The position numbers and the translations under genes are program-made. Positions 60,738 through 64,000 of a DNA stretch of 64,000 nt are shown here, in pieces. The stretch is from positions 62,001 through 126,000 of the forward strand of contig MU401505.1 in the NCBI GenBank assembly GCA_022579005.1, in the 5' to 3' direction. Positions within the stretch are counted from its first letter, which is position 1, and each line of letters begins with the position of its first letter. The notes under the pieces were generated by a model. That model had not been told where the DNA came from. It saw nothing but the letters and a program-made list of their open reading frames with translations, and did not search any database. This stretch comes from Poronia punctata. Its lineage: Eukaryota; Ascomycota; Sordariomycetes; Xylariales; Xylariaceae.

Positions 60738-63106
60738 ATGCCTCGACGCTCAGCCTCTGCGCGACAGCAGCCAGATGACGAGGACGACCTAGGTGAAGGA
60801 TGGGACTGGGTATACGCCCCTGCTGCCAGCCAGTCCGGTCGCGCGAGGCGAGAAAACACCGGCCAAATCATCGGAGCTCGGAGTGGTTCGTTAGAGTGCT
60901 ATGTAGGCGATTGTGTCCTGCTCAAAGCCGAGGGTGCCAACTATTACTGGGTAGCTATCATCATGGACTTTGTCGAGGCCGACGAGGAAGGTGACATGGC
61001 TGCCAATTTCCTATGGTTTTCCCCCGAAAACGAGATCCGGAATGGGCCTCGAAAGCGTTCTGACTTCCTCCCGGTTGGTACCCTCTTTCACTTTCAACAT
61101 TGTATGAATAGAGCTGTCTACCGCGATAGCTCGTACTAGTCGATAGCTAACCAAACTTGTGCGAGTAGAATGAGTTATACATCACATCTTCATCAGACAT
61201 AAACCCTCTCGCGTCGATAAATGGAAAAGCTAGAATCATGTCCTACCCTGCGTTCCAACGCGAGTTTCCCACCGGCAAGGTCCCTCGCTCCTCCTCGGAG
61301 CACAACAAAACATTTGTCTGTCGCAGAGGCGTTAATACAAGGACGACAACTTACACGGACGAATTCATATGGGAGGAGGTCTTTTCAGGCTCGGCAGAGG
61401 ATATCACCAAGCTGGTCCGTTTGGTACAAGGGGGGACCAAGTCCACTAGAAAGCGAACTAAATCCTACGATGTCGTAGACGACGCTACCACGGAATACAC
61501 GCCTAGGAAAAGACGTCTTAAAGACATTGCTGAAGATAAAGAGACCGATGATGACGACGGAGATGTATCTTCAGAAGATGACTCAAAGTCCAAACTGAGG
61601 ACACCACGGAAGAGACAAAAGACGTCACAAATAACTACGCCCTCGAGTCGCAAGTAAGTCCAACTTCGTGTCTACCGTTGACTGCCCCTTTCCCGCCCAG
61701 TATTAACTCAGAGTAGCAGGGTGGTGGTGAAAAAAGCGCTCGAGTTCACGCCACTCGCTACTCGTTATGTATCACCTAGCTATAACCAGTCGACCCCCTT
61801 CCAGATCGCAAGAGCTCAATTACACGTGGCATCCGTCCCAGAAACCCTCCCATGCAGGGAGACGGAATTCGGTGTTGTATATTCTCATCTTGAAGCAGCC
61901 ATTACGGACGGGGCGGGGGCGTGCATCTACATTTCCGGCACGCCTGGAACCGGCAAGACAGCAACCGTTCGCGAGGTCGTCTCTCGATTAGACGATGCCG
62001 TGCGCGCAGAAGAGCTGGATGATTTTATTTTTGTCGAGATCAATGGCATGAAGATTACAGACCCTCACCAGTCATATTCTCTTCTGTGGGAAGCTTTGAG
62101 GGGGCAGAGAGTCAGCCCGAGCCAAGCGTTGGACCTCCTCGAACGAGAATTCAATAACCCGAGCCCCCGCCGTGTTCCCTGTGTGGTGCTGATGGATGAG
62201 TTGGACCAACTGGTAACGAAGAACCAGAGCGTCATGTACAACTTCTTCAACTGGCCCGGACTGCGACATTCGCGCCTGATCGTACTAGCCGTCGCCAACA
62301 CCATGGACTTGCCGGAGAGGACGTTGAGCAACAAGATCAGCAGTCGCCTCGGATTAACGCGCATTACGTTCCCCGGCTATAACCACGAGCAGCTCATGAA
62401 GATCATCCAGTCCCGGCTCGAAGGCGTGCCGGGGAACATTGTGGAGCCGGACGCGGTGCAATTCGCCAGCCGCAAAGTGGCAGCCGTGAGCGGCGATGCG
62501 CGACGCGCCCTCGACATCTGCCGGCGGGCCGTCGAACTAGCCGAGGCCGAGTCCTCCAAGGGTCAAAGCGGCGATCCCGCGACGCCTAGCAAGAGGGCCC
62601 GGGCGAAAGAAGCGGCTGAACCTGTCAACAAGGCGCGAAGCGGCAAAGTCACTATCGCGACTGTCAAGAGAGCCATCAGCGAGGCGACGACGAGCCCAAT
62701 CCAGCAGTACCTGCGAGGCCTACCGTTCGCATCGAAAATCACGCTTGCCTCTCTGCTCGTGCGCAACGAGAGGACCGGCCTTCCCGATTCTACTTATGGC
62801 GACGTGTTAGAGGAGACGAAACGTGCTCTCGTGCTAGATGCCGCTAGTCGGCGGGTAAGTCTGCTCACGCAGGCTAATAATAATAATAATAATAATAACA
62901 ACAACAATCGCGCAAGGGCGCTCAAATCTGCCCGTCCCGCTGGCCTCCATGCGGCCGCCGTAGGCCTGGCTGGCGCCGGTATCATCATCCTAGAAGGACA
63001 GCGGGCCGAGAGACCGAGCAAGATAAGATTGGCGGTTGGTGATGAGGAAGTAAAACTAGCACTGAGGGACGATCCAGAGATTAAAGCATTGGGTATAGCA
63101 TTCTAA
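60738..63106 (+). CDS. ORC1: Origin recognition complex subunit 1
   Basis: Largest ORC subunit, an AAA+ ATPase that marks replication origins and loads MCM with Cdc6. There are three exons: 60738..61073, 61169..61653 and 61720..63106, giving 735 residues. The joins rebuild FLPNELYITSSSDINPLASI and SSRKVVVKK. The BAH domain covers about residues 25-195 (YVGDCVLLKAEG, FLWFSPENEIR, GKARIM, TFVCRRGVNTRT), and binds nucleosomes. An acidic/basic linker follows to about 280. AAA+: Walker A GTPGTGKT (347-354), Walker B VVLMDE (429-434), sensor 1 VLAVANTMDLPER, arginine-finger region SRLGLTRITFPGY, sensor 2 SGDARRALDICRRA. The winged-helix C-terminus contains 11 asparagines at 660-670 from an AAT/AAC repeat; a GTAAGT just before it has no usable in-frame acceptor. 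The start ATG is preferred over an upstream in-frame TTG. Confidence 0.95.
62876..62908 (+). repeat. AAT/AAC repeat encoding polyasparagine in ORC1
   Basis: Eleven codons, seven AAT then three AAC and one AAT, encode 11 Asn between the AAA+ module and the winged helix of ORC1. It is likely length-variable. I cannot rule out that it lies in an unrecognised intron starting at the GTAAGT at 62855. Confidence 0.85.
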
Positions 63107-63430
63107 TCTACCTAATTAGGTTGACCTAGCACTTTATATTTTGTATATATAGACGTACAAATAAATGATGAATCATGATGAAAAACTTAGAAATAGAAGG
63201 ATGTTCAAATTCTATTGTTCCTCTTTCGAGTCTGCTTGGCCAAGGAAGGTAGAAACGTCACAGACCGCAACCATTGCTAGGGTATTGTATTGCCTCTCCT
63301 CTAATATTATGTACATGTGTGTGAGGTGTAGTGACCCCCTAATCTTCGCGCCTTTTGTCTTCATCTCGTAGGGTACAACGCGACCATCTTCGGCACAGAT
63401 AGGATATAGTTCGTGTGTTCATTCTTTTTA
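63107..63430. other. Intergenic, convergent 3' ends of ORC1 and PRP46
   Basis: A/T-rich, no gene. AATAAAT near 63161 may serve as an ORC1 poly(A) signal. Confidence 0.5.
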
Positions 63431-64000
63431 TTAATACTTCCGCCTACCCAAGCTCGGCTTCCAATCGAGGGGGTGCGTCTCAGGCGTAGCCGTCTCATCC
63501 TCCTTCCAGATCTTGATAGTCTTATCCGTCTCTCCGACAATCAGGCGCAGGCCGGTGCGGTCGAAAGTAGAGCTCATGATGCCGGCCTCGGCATCGAGCG
63601 AGCCAGGCTGGGCAATGGAGTCGAGGGCCTGGAACCGATGTCCAGACTTCCAGTCCCAGAAGCTCATGCTGCCGTTGTCGCCGCCGGAGAAGAGGACGGG
63701 GCCGTTGACGGAGAGGGAGTTGATGATGGCGTTGTGGCCCTCGAAGTTGCCCATGAAGGCGCCCTCGGGACATTTCCATTGCTTGATGCTGTTGGTGCTG
63801 CCGGTCGCGAAGGTGAATTCCGTCGGATGGATGGCGAGCGCGCGAACGCCCTTCTTGTGATGCGTCAAGACGCCCATCGTCTTGCCGGCCGCTAGATCCC
63901 ACAGCCGTACTGTGGAGTCCAGCGAGCCGCTTATGATCTGCGGGTCTGCCTCTTGACATTTCACGTCGGCGATGGTGCCCCGGTGTCCGGATAGTACGTG
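63431..64000 (-). CDS. PRP46: Pre-mRNA-splicing factor Prp46/PLRG1 (3' part)
   Basis: WD40 protein of the NineTeen/Prp19-associated complex needed for spliceosome activation. The 5' part lies beyond the window; 189 codons plus stop are open right to the edge. The visible part begins [15 protein letters not shown]. It contains WD repeats [19 protein letters not shown], then [19 protein letters not shown], then [17 protein letters not shown], then [16 protein letters not shown]. The [11 protein letters not shown] and FNGH-like ([14 protein letters not shown]) motifs, followed by [13 protein letters not shown], are characteristic of Prp46/PLRG1 rather than other WD40 proteins. No intron is needed in this portion. 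Confidence 0.92.
   Translation of the reverse strand, partial: HVLSGHRGTIADVKCQEADPQIISGSLDSTVRLWDLAAGKTMGVLTHHKKGVRALAIHPTEFTFATGSTNSIKQWKCPEGAFMGNFEGHNAIINSLSVNGPVLFSGGDNGSMSFWDWKSGHRFQALDSIAQPGSLDAEAGIMSSTFDRTGLRLIVGETDKTIKIWKEDETATPETHPLDWKPSLGRRKY

Overview
The window is core nuclear chromosome sequence from a filamentous ascomycete (Pezizomycotina, most likely Sordariomycetes). The basis is short introns of roughly 50-100 bases with GTRAGT-like donors, fungal-type housekeeping genes, and compact genes separated by 0.3-3.7 kb of non-coding DNA. I see no bacterial-style operons, CRISPR array, transposase, or secondary-metabolite cluster. Exon structures were worked out by hand from splice consensus, reading phase and family similarity. 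All multi-exon models below close in frame.

Layout. 0-2.4 kb: 3' end of protein phosphatase methylesterase (PPE1, +), convergent with the tRNA-dihydrouridine synthase gene DUS2 (-). 2.4-6.0 kb: a long interval with no recognisable gene. 6.0-19.3 kb: three genes on the + strand: a DUF8004-like protein, a Rad53/Cds1-type FHA-kinase-FHA checkpoint kinase, and a large proline-rich protein with a CxxC...CxxC motif. 20.1 kb: tRNA-Thr(AGU). 20.6-25.3 kb (-): STT3 of oligosaccharyltransferase and ATP synthase subunit e. 26.1-33.5 kb: dynein intermediate chain (+) convergent with the FG-nucleoporin NUP159 (-). 34.4-35.3 kb: proteasome beta-2 subunit PUP1 (+). 35.3-38.4 kb: second gene-free interval. 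38.4-41.9 kb: secreted GH37 trehalase (+) convergent with a GNAT acetyltransferase (-). 43.2-48.3 kb: ERV46 and a Sel1-repeat protein (+). 49.1-52.9 kb: threonine aldolase (-) divergent from a GT17-type glycosyltransferase (+). 54.4-57.2 kb: a small secreted cyanovirin-N-like protein and prefoldin subunit 5 (+). 57.6-59.4 kb: an uncharacterised four-exon gene (-). 60.7-63.1 kb: ORC1 (+). 63.4-64.0 kb: 3' part of the WD40 splicing factor PRP46 (-).

The genes serve unrelated central processes: secretory glycoprotein handling (STT3, ERV46, GT17), replication and checkpoint control (ORC1, Rad53-like), proteostasis (PUP1, prefoldin), transport (dynein, NUP159), tRNA and mRNA processing, mitochondrial ATP synthase and carbon metabolism. 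No new multi-gene system is evident. The best leads are local. They are a perfect inverted repeat carrying an ACGCGT box upstream of ORC1, an in-frame 24-base microexon beside the STT3 catalytic Asp motif, and a frame-switching pair of 5' splice sites five bases apart in the proline-rich gene. Others are a polyglutamine-bearing N-terminal extension with an internal start in threonine aldolase, and a dispersed intergenic TACCTAC/TACTCGTA vocabulary.
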